Positions 24,823-36,647 of a stretch of DNA of 64,000 nucleotides are shown here, piece by piece. Numbering within the stretch: position 1 is the first letter of the stretch; each line of letters begins with the position of its first letter. The stretch lies in assembly GCA_036971615.1 (NCBI GenBank), contig JAYKKR010000017.1:124001-188000 (forward strand), given 5' to 3'. The notes under the pieces are model-generated. The model did not search any database. It was given only the letters and a program-made list of their open reading frames with translations, and had not been told where the DNA came from. The translations under genes and the position numbers were made by a program. The DNA is from Amyloporia xantha. Lineage: Eukaryota; Basidiomycota; Agaricomycetes; Polyporales; Adustoporiaceae.

Positions 24823-25696
24823 TTGAGATCACTGTCTACCCTCGAGATGAATCGGATTGGGTTTCTGTTCCAAGTTGGAGCACTAGCCATGTTTCAATAT
24901 GCCAATGCATGGATGACATCATACGAACTGACCACGGCGATCGATCGCAGCGCACGGATTGGACAGCATTCTAGAGAGCGCATGTTATAAGACGGACGGT
25001 TCAACAATGACGGACGTTCTCTTTTTTTCTCCCTTCCCCCATCATCGTTCTCTCTTCTCTCTCGCGTTTCCCGATAGCTTATTGTGTACTGGTGTACCCG
25101 TTGCACTTTCGCAATCACAGCAGAGTTTGGTTCGCTCCATCCCTCGCCGTTAACTGTGTTTCCTGCCGGATAACCACGCCAGGTTTCCACATTGCCATTA
25201 ATGTCTAGCCTGAATGACATGCTATACAATTATCAAACCGCCACCCCATCGGTACTAGTACCGGTTTCGCCGCGTGCTCGCCATGAGAGATATAATTGAA
25301 TGTTTCTTCGTAGTATCCGGGATTCCGACGACTTAGCGAGACGCCGAGCAGGGTCAGCAGGCTGCACAGCGAGCGGCGCCGGCAAGTACGGAGGCAGTAC
25401 AGAGGTTCAGGCAATTGAAACGACACGGCAGATATTTCTCACCGCGCCCTCTGTGGCGTGATATCGACACTCTCACACTCTGCTCAGTCTCACACAGGAA
25501 TCAAGACCAGGCCCTCTCTCTCTCCGGAATGCTTAAATAAACAATCCACATGTCATCGATGTCCCACTCTCTTTCTCGCCTCGTACACTCGCTACAAATA
25601 GTATCCACCAGTTTGAGCAAGTTGTAAAGGTCAGAACCAAACAGTAATTCACTTTGTATCGACCTTCTTACCAACTGACCTGTCCAGTTACCGAGC
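24823..25696. other. intergenic spacer with polypyrimidine tract
   Basis: About 870 bp. A CT-rich run (about 25018-25070, TTTTTTTCTCCC-like) and a shorter CTCTCTCTC near 25515 are the only structures seen. The latter lies close to the F-box start and may be promoter or 5' UTR sequence. No gene is evident. Confidence 0.5.
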
Positions 25697-27021
25697 ATGA
25701 CTACTCGAGAGCTACCACTTGAGCTGCACGTTCACATTATCAATTATCTCTGGGATGACCTTCCCGCCCTCATCGCATGCAGTCTTACTTGCCGCGCCTG
25801 GGTGTGGATCGCTCGTCTACACATTTTTGAAACAGTGAAGCTGAAAGGACCTCAAGACTGCGCCCGTCTTCATCAGGCGTTGAACGCATCTGGTACGGCA
25901 CCCTCCCCCATTGCGGACTGCATCCGCGATCTTAGCATCATAACGCCGCCGCACGAATTCGTCGATGCTAGCGAAGAGCCGGCGGAGGGGGGCAACCGGT
26001 GGCTGTGCTACTGGATGCCGAAGCTGTTGCCCAAATTGCAGCACGTCCAGTGCTTGCGATTGGAGCATGTCGACTGGGAGCTGCTCGCTGCCAACGAGAG
26101 CACGAAGGATTGCATCTTGTCCTTCTCCCCCAACCTAAAGGCGCTCCATCTTACCTCCCTCATGTTCGCCACGGCCGATGCGCTGCTGCAGACCATCACG
26201 GCGTTCCCCAAGCTCTCCACTCTCGAGATGTCCTACCTGGTGTGGTGGGGCGATCATTCGCCCACCTCCAGCCACCCCTCCGAGCTGCACTTAGCCCCTC
26301 GGGAGAGGACGATTCGTATTGAAGAGCTCAGCATGTCGTACTTGTACGGCCCCACGGTCGTGTTGGAATGGCTCCTCAGGCCGCCCTTCGATCTCTGTCT
26401 GCGACGGTTCGAATGGGACTCGAGCGGTAAATACCCCCAGCGCCCCATCCTGATGGAGATGCTTCGCAAAGCGGAAAGCACTCTCGAGCATTTGCGACTC
26501 ACCCTGTGGGATGAAGACTGTGAGTGCCACAGCCCTGCCTTTACGGCGTCTTACTGATCTTCGGCGCAGTCCTAGCCGAATTGGACCTCTCGCACAGCGC
26601 CAAACTGGCCCATCTCGACATCGGGCTCCAAAATGCGCCGGGCCGGCGCGACGTGTGGTACCCCTCCGTGCCCGGCTTCCTCTCGCGGATCGCGTCCCCC
26701 CAGCTGCGCGAGATCAAGCTGCAGTTCAGCCTCTTCCGCGCGCCCGAATTTGACCTCAAGTTCCTGGATTGGACGAGCCTGGACGAGATCCTCGCGGCTC
26801 TCAGCAAGAAGCACCCGCTCTTGCTGCTCACCTTCCACTTCCACTTCCAGCTCCAGTCTGACGGCCTCATGCCCGAGGTCGGGAAGGCTATCGCAGCTCA
26901 TTTACCAGGCGCGCTAGCGGCAGGGCTGCATTCCGATGTCATCTGCAGCGGAGTCATTATTGGGAGTAGGAGCACACCGGTCCCGGACCAAGTACACCGT
27001 GTTTCAGTACAGAACGAGTGA
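25697..27021 (+). CDS. F-box protein
   Basis: Two exons, 25697-26519 and 26570-27021 (1,275 nt, 424 aa). The N-terminus (about residues 5-45) is an F-box: LPLELHVHIINYLWDDLP, then ALIACSLTCRAW. This type of domain recruits the Skp1-Cullin ubiquitin ligase. The rest has irregular leucine-rich segments (LKALHLTSLMF, LSTLEMSYLVWW, LAHLDIG), as in the many lineage-expanded F-box/LRR-like proteins of mushrooms. The substrate is unknown. The gene converges on the aminopeptidase P gene with only 34 bp between stop codons, so their 3' UTRs should overlap. Confidence 0.88.
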
Positions 27022-27055
27022 CATGGGTAGGGGATTATTTATTATTGTACGAATA

Positions 27056-30000
27056 TCATAGAGGCGAACATTCCCGTCTCAGCCAGGCGAGCGCCCGTTT
27101 ATCGTTCCCAAGTAAAGGCGAAACTTTCCCCAAAACTTCGGCATGGTAATTATCTAACCATGTTCGCTCTCGTTCGCTCAACAGGGTGGGATCGACTAGT
27201 TTCTTCTGTATAGGACACTGCAAATGATTTGTTTTATCGTCGCGGCATTCGCAAGAAGTGCTAGGTCCTGCGGGTGCACATACCATAGTGACGTGTTCGA
27301 ATTTGAGGTACCCCTTCTCTCCAAAGTTATTGGGAGTGTCGGCATCGCGCACTATCAGGACGTTCTCGATGCGAATACCGAACCGTCCGTCGGCGTAGTA
27401 CCCAGGCTCTGCCGAAGAGTAAGGACATATATCGCATCAGCTGCCCTCATGACCTTACCGTTGGAGACTGTCATTCCGGACTTTAGCGGCGAGTTGTTGT
27501 AGACTGTTCAGCGCCTCAGAAAATATTCCCGCTGAATGCAGATGAGAACAACTGACTGAGACGGATTCCGATGCCATGGGGACCTGTAACGCCATGTTCC
27601 TTCAGTGATTGTCCACTTCCTTCATAGCGAGAGAATTAACCCTCATGGACGTTGAGAAAATGACCTATTGTCCATCTGACTTCAGCTGTCAACTAGGCGG
27701 TATATAGAAAGACCCACCGACGCCGTGGCCTGTACCATGGCTGGAATGGATGCAAAAGCCAGTGAGAAATCTGGAGGCAATCAATCACTTCTTATTCACC
27801 GATAATCTGCATACACCGCACGGTCAGAGCGGCGTCGTGGGAGCACATTTAAATGTAACATTACCAAGCCCGTCTTCCCAGAGCGGTCTTCGTGCGAACG
27901 CGTCGCTGGTGCAGCCAGTCTCAGCAATGAGAACCCATTCTCTGAGCAAAAGCTCACATGATGTAGCCTGAGATGTGGGAAGGATGTGAACGTCTTCTTC
28001 TGAGCAGTACAAGGATTCACCCACCAGAAGTACCATTGGGAAAAACGGCGGTATCGATCGCAATGTGGCCTTGTAATACACGCGTAAATGCCCTTCGCTC
28101 TTCACTCGTGGGTGCTCCAAAATGCTAACCGTCGAGAAGTCTAAAGATGAGCGAGTTTTGGTGAGACGCTCTGCAATTGCCTCACCAAAGTCCTTGTGAC
28201 GTCTGTCGTTCCATCAAGATATTGGCCTGCTCGACAGCTGCTTAGACATCGATGCGGTAGACGTAGATATGACTAACCCCCAGAGTCACACAGATAAATC
28301 TATGTATGAGATATCAGCAATTGCGTGTGGGGGACAATTTGGAGCGGGGCACGTAACTTGATCTTTGCGAACAATCGCACAATCGCTAGGATCAGGCGAG
28401 TAATGAATGATTGCTGTAAATTCAATCATTAAGACTAGAGGAAAGTGAGACGTTCTCCCATTCACATACCGCCATTGGGACCTGTCGAGGATATTGTGGT
28501 GAAAGATAGGCCGCGGAATAGTGCTAGCTGTCTGCAGGCCAGCGATACCATTCAGTGACCGGGAGAGATGTTAAATGGACGAGTATCTTACGAACGATAA
28601 TGTGCCAACTGATCTGCAGCTTCGCTCTCAGTGAGCTTAAAATCGCCATTCAGCTGTTCTTCAAGCCATGCAAAATAACGAACGAGTGCTGCTCCATCGC
28701 GCACATGGCACTGTCTGAAGCCTTCAAAATGCATTGCAGTGAGTGACATTCACGAAGATGGAAACAAAACGGGATACCTTCAATTTCTGTCTCGTTCTTT
28801 ACAGCCTTGAGGTCCGCAACCGGTGAGCGAGATACGATGATACGCTCCTTGATGACATCGGATGATATCTGCCATTAGCCGGAGCTATCCAAGTAACGCT
28901 ACAGTGTGCGTATACACGAATGAACGACGCACTGCTCCGATGGCTTCCACAACGGCCAAGCTTGTTTTGTCGCCCACAAGCACTTGCTATCTCACGCATA
29001 GGTTCTTAAGTCGTCATGAATGAGCTGACTTGGTCTCACTTGTCCCTTGTTCATGCTAATATCTGCTCCGAGCTCCTTCAAATACGCGAAGAATGCGTCG
29101 TATGGGTGTACCACTACGTCTTGTCCGAGGTGTGCCTGGATTTCCGCGTCAATCTGTGCAGGGTTGACAAAGAGAAGCGTTTGGTCCAGTGTCACGATGG
29201 CGTAGGCAAAGAATACTATAGGTTTTGTTCAATTAGAGCGTAGAGCATCAAAAGTACCTCAGCTCACCGGGATTAAAATCAATATCAGAACCGCGTAGAT
29301 TGAACAACCAGGCTATCTCGTCGAGCATGTTCAGTACCATTGCATGTTGGTTCTTCTTCTGCAGCTCCTCGCGGAGCCGTCCGATTTTCTGGACATGAGA
29401 TTCGCCTGATTTAAGATGATCGATTGAGATTGCATCCTAGTCTGAGTGAAGTTCACGAACCGGAATACATCACGTCGAGGGGAAATGTCTTGCTGGCTGG
29501 CCTAGGAGGACGCTCCGTCCAAATGAGGTCGATGAGGTTCTCGCGGAGTGACACGAGCTCCGAGTCGAGAGGCTTTAACGCTCTTTGGATTGCATCGGCG
29601 TCCGCTGGAAAGCGCAATATCAGAATCAAGCCTGCATCGAGTTCAACGGTTCGTAAATCACCAGCTGTGATCAGTGTGGGATCAATCCCGATACGCGTAT
29701 TCTTGTCTAGGTTCTGAAACAACTCTGAATACGGTGTCTTACATAGACGATGACTTCAAATACCTTTGATAAGAATTCCTGCCAGGTTGGCACATCTTGT
29801 AATATGGTTAGAGTGCCTGTGACATACAACTACAAAACGTTACCAGGTAAGCCCTGCTTCATCAATGTCCAGTTCCTGTTGAGTTTATACATCGTTAATA
29901 ACAACTAAGCTAAAAGTCGGCATCATACTCGTCAAGCTGTTTCTCGGCTTGCAAGAAGTAGCGGCCGTCGGTGAAGAGGAACGCCTTGCTCAGAGTGACT

Positions 30001-30425
30001 ATTGCACATCCTGAGGGAATATGGCTTCAGCTACTTGATATAGAGATATTCATAAAGATTTGTACCTGCAGAGCCATCGAATCCAGATATATACGCGCGC
30101 CGCTCATCACATTTGGCGATGTATTCACTATAATCTGCATAACCGAATGGCGTTTCGCGATCGGATCACAACTTTGTTAGTGCTAGGGATGATTGAGATG
30201 CTCACGCTGGTCTTCACTGGGGATTACAAAAGCGCCGACATCATATGTTGGCTGTGACATAAGCTGTCTGAGTGCCTGGAGTCGCTTAGAAGTGTCCACA
30301 GTTTGAGTGCCGGTGGTTGGTGCCATGTTGCTAATGAAACGCATCAAATGTGTCTGTCCGAACCTCAGAGGGAATGACTTGGTGGAGCTAGTGCGGTAAA
30401 ACACACGGAATCCTGCTAGAAACAT
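27056..30425 (-). CDS. Xaa-Pro aminopeptidase P (M24B metallopeptidase)
   Basis: Cleaves N-terminal residues preceding proline, using two metal ions. It is heavily split by introns (about a dozen). Recognisable coding blocks, in order: a creatinase N-domain ([20 protein letters not shown], then [41 protein letters not shown] and RIGIDPTLI), the middle part ([22 protein letters not shown]), and the catalytic M24 domain. Ligands are visible in [22 protein letters not shown] followed by [16 protein letters not shown] and FGIRIENV. The first exon starts [10 protein letters not shown] and is rich in Arg, Ser and Phe, like a mitochondrial presequence. In-frame ATGs at 30344 and 30326 ([10 protein letters not shown]) would give the usual cytosolic start. 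I did not fix every splice site. Confidence 0.92.
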
Positions 30426-30661
30426 TCACGGGCCCGGAGTCCAAATGCGAGTACCGTACGACGTACTAAGTACGGATGAGTTTAAATTTATGACAAGTTT
30501 AGGATCATGTACAGGGTCAGTCTTCCACACGGAAACGTACCGAACGGATCGGTTCACACATATGTTCAGTTTGGCTGTTATATTGTCAGACCAGAGTCGG
30601 ACTAAATCGGTGGCTTCAATTCGTACTGTTTACCACAAGTTTACCAAGGTCATCATCAATA
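30426..30661. other. proximal promoter of aminopeptidase P
   Basis: 236 bp between the aminopeptidase start and the MITE. No specific motif is claimed. Confidence 0.4.
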
Positions 30662-31226
30662 GGGGAGTTCAGAGTAGGGTTTTCGAGGCGGTTTTCGCGC
30701 AGGTTTTCCGCTCAGCTTTCAGCCTCGGTGGAAACCGAAAACCGCGGTCAGCTTTGATCGTGGTGCGGAAAACTGCTTTCAGCTTTCGGCATGCGGACGC
30801 GGCACCGTTGTCGGAGTCCGAAATATACTGGGAAAGGACGGGGAAAGCCGCGCGTCTGTGCACTGTACCATACTTATAACACTGTGTACTCACTCCCCTA
30901 GGGCTAAACTTATGAGTGTAAACATGGCACATTATCTCTGACTGACTAGATATAACCTGCTGGAAGGAATCTTGTTTTATTTAAATGGGAGCCAAGGTTG
31001 AATAATAGTCGTGCTTAAACTGAGGACACTAGCTGCCTAGTATGGAATATTACATAAAGCCCTATTGTGAACTCCGACCACAATGCCGCGTCCGCATGCC
31101 GAAAGCTGAAAGCAGTTTTCCGCACCACGATCAAAGCTGACCGCGGTTTTCGGTTTCCACCGAGGCTGAAAGCTGAGCGGAAAACCTGCGCGAAAACCGC
31201 CTCGAAAACTCTACTCTGAACTCCCC
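30662..31226. mobile_element. 565-bp MITE with about 155-bp inverted termini and TA target duplication
   Basis: The element starts GGGGAGTTCAGAGTAGGG and ends with the near reverse complement (ACTCTGAACTCCCC). The inverted arms extend to about 30818 and from about 31072, with few mismatches. TA flanks it on both sides (30660-30661 and 31227-31228), a candidate TA duplication as made by Tc1/mariner-type transposases. The interior of about 250 bp is unrelated AT-richer sequence without a transposase. The arms retain many CpG sites and close identity, suggesting a young insertion. It sits in the shared upstream region of the aminopeptidase P gene and the first dehydrogenase gene. The open frames on the two strands are mirror images of the same TIR. 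Confidence 0.86.
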
Positions 31227-31228
31227 TA

Positions 31229-31940
31229 ATGATCACACGTAATAGCAATATACAGTACTGCTGAAACATGTCCAGTGCTCCGACATCGTCTTCCTGATTG
31301 GCATTCACGAGGCGAGAGCAAGTTCCACGAGGCCAGCCGCTTGAAACATCTCAGTCTGGTCTTTTCGGATGCCTATTCGTGAACGTGGCATGTGCAACAG
31401 TGACTTGAGGTTCACTGCATTGACGTCTCGGTGATATCGCATATGTCAGGCAGTGCGTAGGATCTGTAATGGATGAGGATTGACGAAATTTGTCACGTCG
31501 ATACACGTCGATCGTTTTTCATCTTCAGGCTTCAGGTAAGTTTAGATACAGTGGTCTCTCCCGCGGTAAATAATGCACGATCTCTCCTAACAGTATATTT
31601 ATCTGCTAGCCACCTGTCCTGAGTCCTGGCCTCTCATGGAATTCAGGCAGATATCGCTGCTTATCTCGACCAATACTACCAGCGGTTATTCTCTCCGCTC
31701 AACTCCCGCTACTCTTTTGATAGCTTCGTTTATACTGAAACCGTCTGTTCGTGCATTCTTTCACCGCGGCAACGAACATCATGAATGTTTTGTAATCCAT
31801 CTTTCCTTACTCGGTGGCCATTATCGGTCACGGTCATGCTTTCATATATGACCGCTCTCTGCTTCTTCCTTTTATGTTTCCATTCAAGAGCCCCTCTCGC
31901 ACTGCCTTCCTTGACGACCTCATTCATTATTTTTATTGCG
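31229..31940. promoter_or_regulatory. upstream region of the dehydrogenase array
   Basis: About 710 bp between the MITE and the first SDR start. The SDR frame is open upstream to 31785 and would add a hydrophobic leader (YMTALCFFLLCF), but the two paralogs begin at the position matching the ATG at 31941, so I treat the extension as 5' UTR. Confidence 0.4.
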
Positions 31941-33171
31941 ATGGCCATGTCTTCTCCTCGCATCGCGCTTGTCACCGGGGCCGCACAAGGAATCGGCCTG
32001 AGTGTCGCTCTTCGTCTTGCCGAGGACGGCCTGGACATCGCTCTCAACGACGTCCCTTCGAAGAAAGCCCTTCTCGAGGACGCCGTGTCCCAGATCCGCG
32101 CGAAAGGCAGACACGCGATAGCTGTGCCTGCCAATGTGGCTCATGAGGATGAAGTCAGAGACATGGTATCCCGCGTAGCCGAGCAGATGGGTGGCCTGGA
32201 TGTGGTGAGCGGAACCCGTACTATTGCAATGACCGGTCGGAACAGGTATTGAGCGACCCCCCCATCCACGGCGTTGTGCAGATGGTCGCCAATGCGGGTA
32301 TCCTGACCGTCAATCCGATCCTGGACAGTCTGTGTTATCTCTATTTGATAACCACCTACAGCCTCGTTCTGACTCTAGTCCGAATTCAGTCTCAGGAGAT
32401 GAGTGGGATCGGATGATGGCGATCAACGTGCGCGGCGTGATGTTCTCCTATAAGTACGCAGCGATGCAGATGATCAAGCAAGGACGAGGCGGGAGAATTA
32501 TAGGTGAGGTATAAGCATTGTTTGAGTGCACTACCGACCTCTCAGACTTTCGCTTCTCCAGGTGCATCATCAGTCGCTGGTAAGAAAGGTTAGTACATTC
32601 GCTGCTCGTCCATGTTATGTTTCCTGACGTGGGATTTAATCGCAAGGATGGGGTGGCTTGTCGGCGTACTGCGCGACCAAATTCGCCATACGGGGTCTAA
32701 CGCAAAGCGCGGGTGAGTTTTCGCTCCGGTGCTCGCTCGTCTTCCATGCCTTCACGTTCTTCTTCCAGCCGAAGAATTTGCGAAATATAATATAACCGTC
32801 AATACGTACGCGCCCGGAATCATCAAGTCTTCCATGGGCAAGTGCTTCGTGTAGCCATTCAGCATCGTAAATATCTGACAGTATGTACGCCGCCCAACAG
32901 CGCTAGACCTGTCCAATGGACTCGAGGTGATCGCTTGCGCTTCTAATGCTCGCTGTCTCACCAATGCTAACTGTCTTCTAGGCATGCGGCATGCCAGCAG
33001 ACTTACCGCTGGCCGAACCGGACGTTGTTGCAAGTCTGGTCTCATACCTAGCCAAGCCAGAGTCGTATTTTATCACGGGTACGAACAGTTCTTATCGATC
33101 TCACTCAGTTGCTCAATTAGTCTCCTATAGGTCAATCGATCTCACCTAACGGAGGGGCTCTCTATGATTGA
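31941..33171 (+). CDS. short-chain dehydrogenase/reductase, copy 1 of tandem array
   Basis: Classical SDR (Rossmann oxidoreductase) resembling diacetyl/acetoin reductases. The substrate is unproven. Exons seen: 31941-32204, 32282-32327, 32390-32503, 32562-32588, 32647-32712, 32769-32837, 32982-33078 and 33131-33171. The cofactor motif TGAAQGIG, NAGI, the active-site YCATK (SAYCATKFAIRGLTQSA) and the C-terminal GQSISPNGGALYD match the other two copies. The model does not close: the phase after 32837 and the phase at 32982 disagree, and the only donor at 32838 is GC rather than GT. Either an intermediate exon is missing from my model or this copy is decaying. It is about 250 aa in the family. 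Confidence 0.8.
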
Positions 33172-33756
33172 TAGTGTCGTATGCTCTCAACTTGTGATCA
33201 TTCGGATTCCCTGCCGTCCTGTTTTCAATCAACTCTCGATGTCTGCTATTAGTATCACAGCTGATCTTATCGCTCTTGGTCGGTACATGCAAGATATTCA
33301 GAAGAGTCGGGGAAAGGCTCGGCTACAGTCAACCTCCGCCCCTTGAGCATGTTCACATGGCCAATAAGTGACAGTTGCGGCTATCGTGTACTATTTGAAT
33401 TTCTGATGGCATGCTAACATGCATGTTATTCGCTTCTTGCGGTAGGTGCTTCCACTGTCATGAAGACAAAGCTTTCGCATACATTGTTATGAGAAGCTCA
33501 TTCAGGGCTTCCCTATCAGTGTCCTGGATGCCAGTGTACAAGATAAGCAGAAACTGCGCCTAGAAGATCCAAACTAATTTAAAATGCGTGTATCTGTCCA
33601 ATCTAACGCTCAGTGATTTCCTTACGCAGCGCCAGCAATTCGCGGTTACAACATCTCCGTACAAATGCCACCTCAAGTTCACATGGTAAGCAGTAAAGAT
33701 ATGAGATATAAATATACCAGCACATCGTCTGCCGTTCCCATTCCTCCGGTAACAGG
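33172..33756. other. spacer between SDR copies 1 and 2
   Basis: 585 bp without a gene or repeat that I can identify. It presumably holds the terminator of copy 1 and the promoter of copy 2. Confidence 0.4.
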
Positions 33757-34993
33757 ATGACAGAATCCGCTCCTGCTGTACGTATCGCATTAGTGACCGG
33801 GGCAGCTCAGGGGATCGGCTTGACTATCGCTCTGCGCCTAGCAGAAGACGGTCTCGACGTTGCGGTGAACGATCTGGCGTCAAAGAGCGGACTCCTGGAC
33901 ACCGCTGTCTCGCAGATCAAGGCGAAGGGCAGAAGAAGCATTGCCATTCATGCAGATGTGTCGCAGGAAGCAGAAGTTAGAGACATGGTCTCCCAAGCAG
34001 TGGACCAACTCGGCGGTTTGGATGTGGTGAGGCAGTTTATATGTGATTGTCGCCCGAACTTTGGACATCTCATGCATGATTCGGTCTCATGGAGATGGTG
34101 GCGAATGCGGGGATTATCACCGTCCGTCCTCTCGTGGAAAGTGAGTGTTTTTGATGTACAAGAAAGGGGATTTCATCTCAACTTGTGCGTCGTAGGCTCA
34201 ACAGAAGAGTGGGATCGTATTATGGCCGTCAATGTACGCAGCGTGATGCTGTCATACAAATACGCGGCAATACAGATGATTAAACAAGGTCGAGGAGGCA
34301 GAATTTTAGGTATGTGCGTCGCCCTTCATCAATATAATTGCTTGTAATTTTTTTTATTTCAAGGCGCATGCTCAGTGGCGGGAAAGAAAGGTCACGTACC
34401 ATTTTCGATCTATTTCCTTTGACACTTTACTGAGAAGGTGATCTTGATCAGGTGTTTCTGGGCTTTCCGCATACAGCTCCTCCAAGTTCGCCGTGCGTGG
34501 TCTCACACAAAGTGCAGGTAAGTTTTTGTCATCGCCAAGTGCCGCCTTGTAAGCAATACATATTCACTCGGACCATACCAGCTCTGGAACTCTCTACGCA
34601 CAGCATAACTGTAAACGCGTACGCACCTAGTCTCATAAAGTCCTCTATGGGTAGGTGATTATCACCTGAATAAGTACGGCATCGCATTGACGAGTCGAAT
34701 GTTAACCACCCTAGGGGATGCGTTAGTGACGGGTTGGGAGGTAAATCCATTCCTCCAGCTATACTGACTAGTTTCATTAAATTCTGCAAGGCATCTGGGT
34801 TAACCATAGCGAGTACGCAAGCTGGCGACCCAGAGGTCGTTGCGAGTCTAGTCTCCTACTTGGCCAAGCCCGAGTCGTACTTCATTACCGGTAAGATATG
34901 TCTCCCTTTCAGCTCATTAAAACACCAAGACCGACAATCTTACTCGGGGTAGGCCAGACAATCTCGCCAAATGGTGGCTTCCTCCTTGATTGA
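33757..34993 (+). CDS. short-chain dehydrogenase/reductase, copy 2 of tandem array
   Basis: Same family and intron positions as its neighbours. Exon 1 (33757-34026) encodes MTESAPAVRIALVTGAAQGIG and ends at GLDV. Later exons give VANAGI, EEWDRIMAVNVRSVMLSYKYAA and the catalytic block SAYSSSKFAVRGLTQSA (YSSSK, an acceptable YxxxK). The last exons give VVASLVSYLAKPESYFITG and GQTISPNGGFLLD, followed by TGA at 34991. The exon before the terminal one differs from copy 3 and I could not phase it with confidence. The enzyme is probably cytosolic and NAD(P)-dependent, acting on a small hydroxyketone or alcohol by similarity of motifs only. Confidence 0.82.
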
Positions 34994-35373
34994 GCGAGGC
35001 CAGGACTGATATGAAACCATTCAAATTGATCATTGTCATACATAGTAGCCAGAAACGAGCCAGTTCCCTTTTGGTTACTTTGTCTTGGCAAAAATCCTAG
35101 TCTACGCCGAGACAGGTCACTAGAAGTCTAAGATGGCCGGCGTAAGTTCGACATATGCACACGGGTTCGCCATCTTCTCAGGCTCGACATTCGTGTGTGG
35201 AATCAAGTTATCACATGAGCCCACCGGCGCATAATCTCTCCTACTGAGCTGCGAATGTAAGTCAAAGTCGTCAAATGGGTAACAAGGTTCTCATGCGTAT
35301 AGTATAACGGTTAGATACGTGCCGCCGCGTTGGACTGGACCTTCTGTATTACCTGTCGCGTCTCACTTGCATA
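34994..35373. other. spacer between SDR copies 2 and 3
   Basis: 380 bp. A stretch near 35293-35330 (GTATAGTATAACGGTTAGA) resembles a tRNA D-arm, but no anticodon or T-arm follows. No gene is called. Confidence 0.4.
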
Positions 35374-36647
35374 ATGACTTCCACAGTGCCTGCTCCCGTA
35401 GCGGTTGTTACCGGTGCCGCTCAAGGAATAGGATTGAGTATAGCTCTGAGGCTCGCTGATGATGGGCATGATGTCGCGGTGAACGACATAGCCTCGAAAA
35501 TCGCGCAGATAGAGGAAGTCGTACTCCAGATCCAGGCGAAGGGGAGGCGAGCACTCGCCCTGCCAGGCGATGTCGCTGAAGAAGGGGATGTTCAAGCCAT
35601 GATAAATAAGATTGTCGGGACGCTCGGTGGAATAGACGTGGTACGTACGTGTCTTAAGCCTTATCGACTCATCCGGCGGCGGGTCAGTTGGCTTACACGC
35701 TAGGTATCGCAGATGATAGCAAATGCAGGCATCGCAATACATAAGCCATTTCTTGAAAGCAAGTGGGCTTCCAGGTGTGACCTTACCTTGAAATGCACTG
35801 ACGATGTCACTTGCAGCGTCCACCGAGGAGTGGGATCGCATAGTATCTATCAATCTACGGGGTGTTATGCTATGCTATAAATATGCAGCTATAGAAATGA
35901 TTAAGCAAGGGCGCGGAGGAAGAATTATAGGTGATTCCATGGTCGATAATGTTGACTCTGATTTTGTATTCAAATCGAACACCACTGGCAGGTGCTAGCT
36001 CTCAGGCCGGAAAGAAAGGTCAGATCTAAATGCATGTTTTTGCAGTTGATCTTACCGAAAATCGCACCGAAGGGAGCACAAATCTCGCTGCTTACAGTGC
36101 AACGAAGTTTGCCGTTCGAGGTCTTACACAAAGTGCAGGTAAGACTGTTATGAGCGACCCATGTCGTCGGTCACAAATTGCATGTTTTATCGACGACCAT
36201 CAGCCCTGGAATTGGCTCCGCATAACATCACAGTCAATGCATACGCCCCTGGGTTTATTGTCACAGCTCTAGGCAAGTAACGAGGACAAAAAACGCCATC
36301 TCCATGCCATTAATCCTTGGGCTCACTGGCAGCTGCACACCCTGACGACGCTCTGTACGGCTTGAAGCCCGGGACCACCATCAAGAAGGTTAGATTATTT
36401 GGATTGTGGTGACACTAGGCGGACTGCAATGACCGTTGACATCCTTCTCAGATGTTTCAGCTACCTGTTGATTCAGCAGAAGCTGGGCCGGATGTCATCG
36501 CTAGTATAGTGTCTTACTTAGCAAAGCCAGAATCTCACTTCATCACAGGTAAGGTGTTTGATTGGCGTCCCAACTCAGGAATATATCAGAACTCATTTTG
36601 AATCAGGCCAGACAATTCTAGTGAACGGCGGAGTTATCTTCGACTGA
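35374..36647 (+). CDS. short-chain dehydrogenase/reductase, copy 3 of tandem array
   Basis: The best-preserved copy. It begins MTSTVPAPVAVVTGAAQGIG. Exons encode ADDGHDVAVNDIASK, IANAGIAIHKPFLES, EEWDRIVSINLRGVM, GASSQAGKKG, the active-site AYSATKFAVRGLTQSA and the substrate-loop segment AAHPDDALYGLKPGT. The last exons encode VIASIVSYLAKPESHFITG and GQTILVNGGVIFD, then TGA at 36645. These are the Asn-Ser-Tyr-Lys residues and C-terminus of classical SDRs of the acetoin/diacetyl reductase type. It is convergent with HMG-CoA reductase, 327 bp away. Substrate and cofactor preference cannot be read from sequence alone. Confidence 0.87.

Noticed and set aside
30445..30932. Arg/Phe-rich frames around 30.7 kb, repeated on the minus strand at 31.0-31.3 kb
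   Set aside because: Both are translations of the two TIRs of the same MITE and have no domain.
35293..35335. tRNA-like sequence (D-arm-like TAGTATAACGGTTAGA)
   Set aside because: No anticodon arm, no GTTC T-loop and no pairing acceptor stem follow. It is likely chance similarity just upstream of SDR copy 3.
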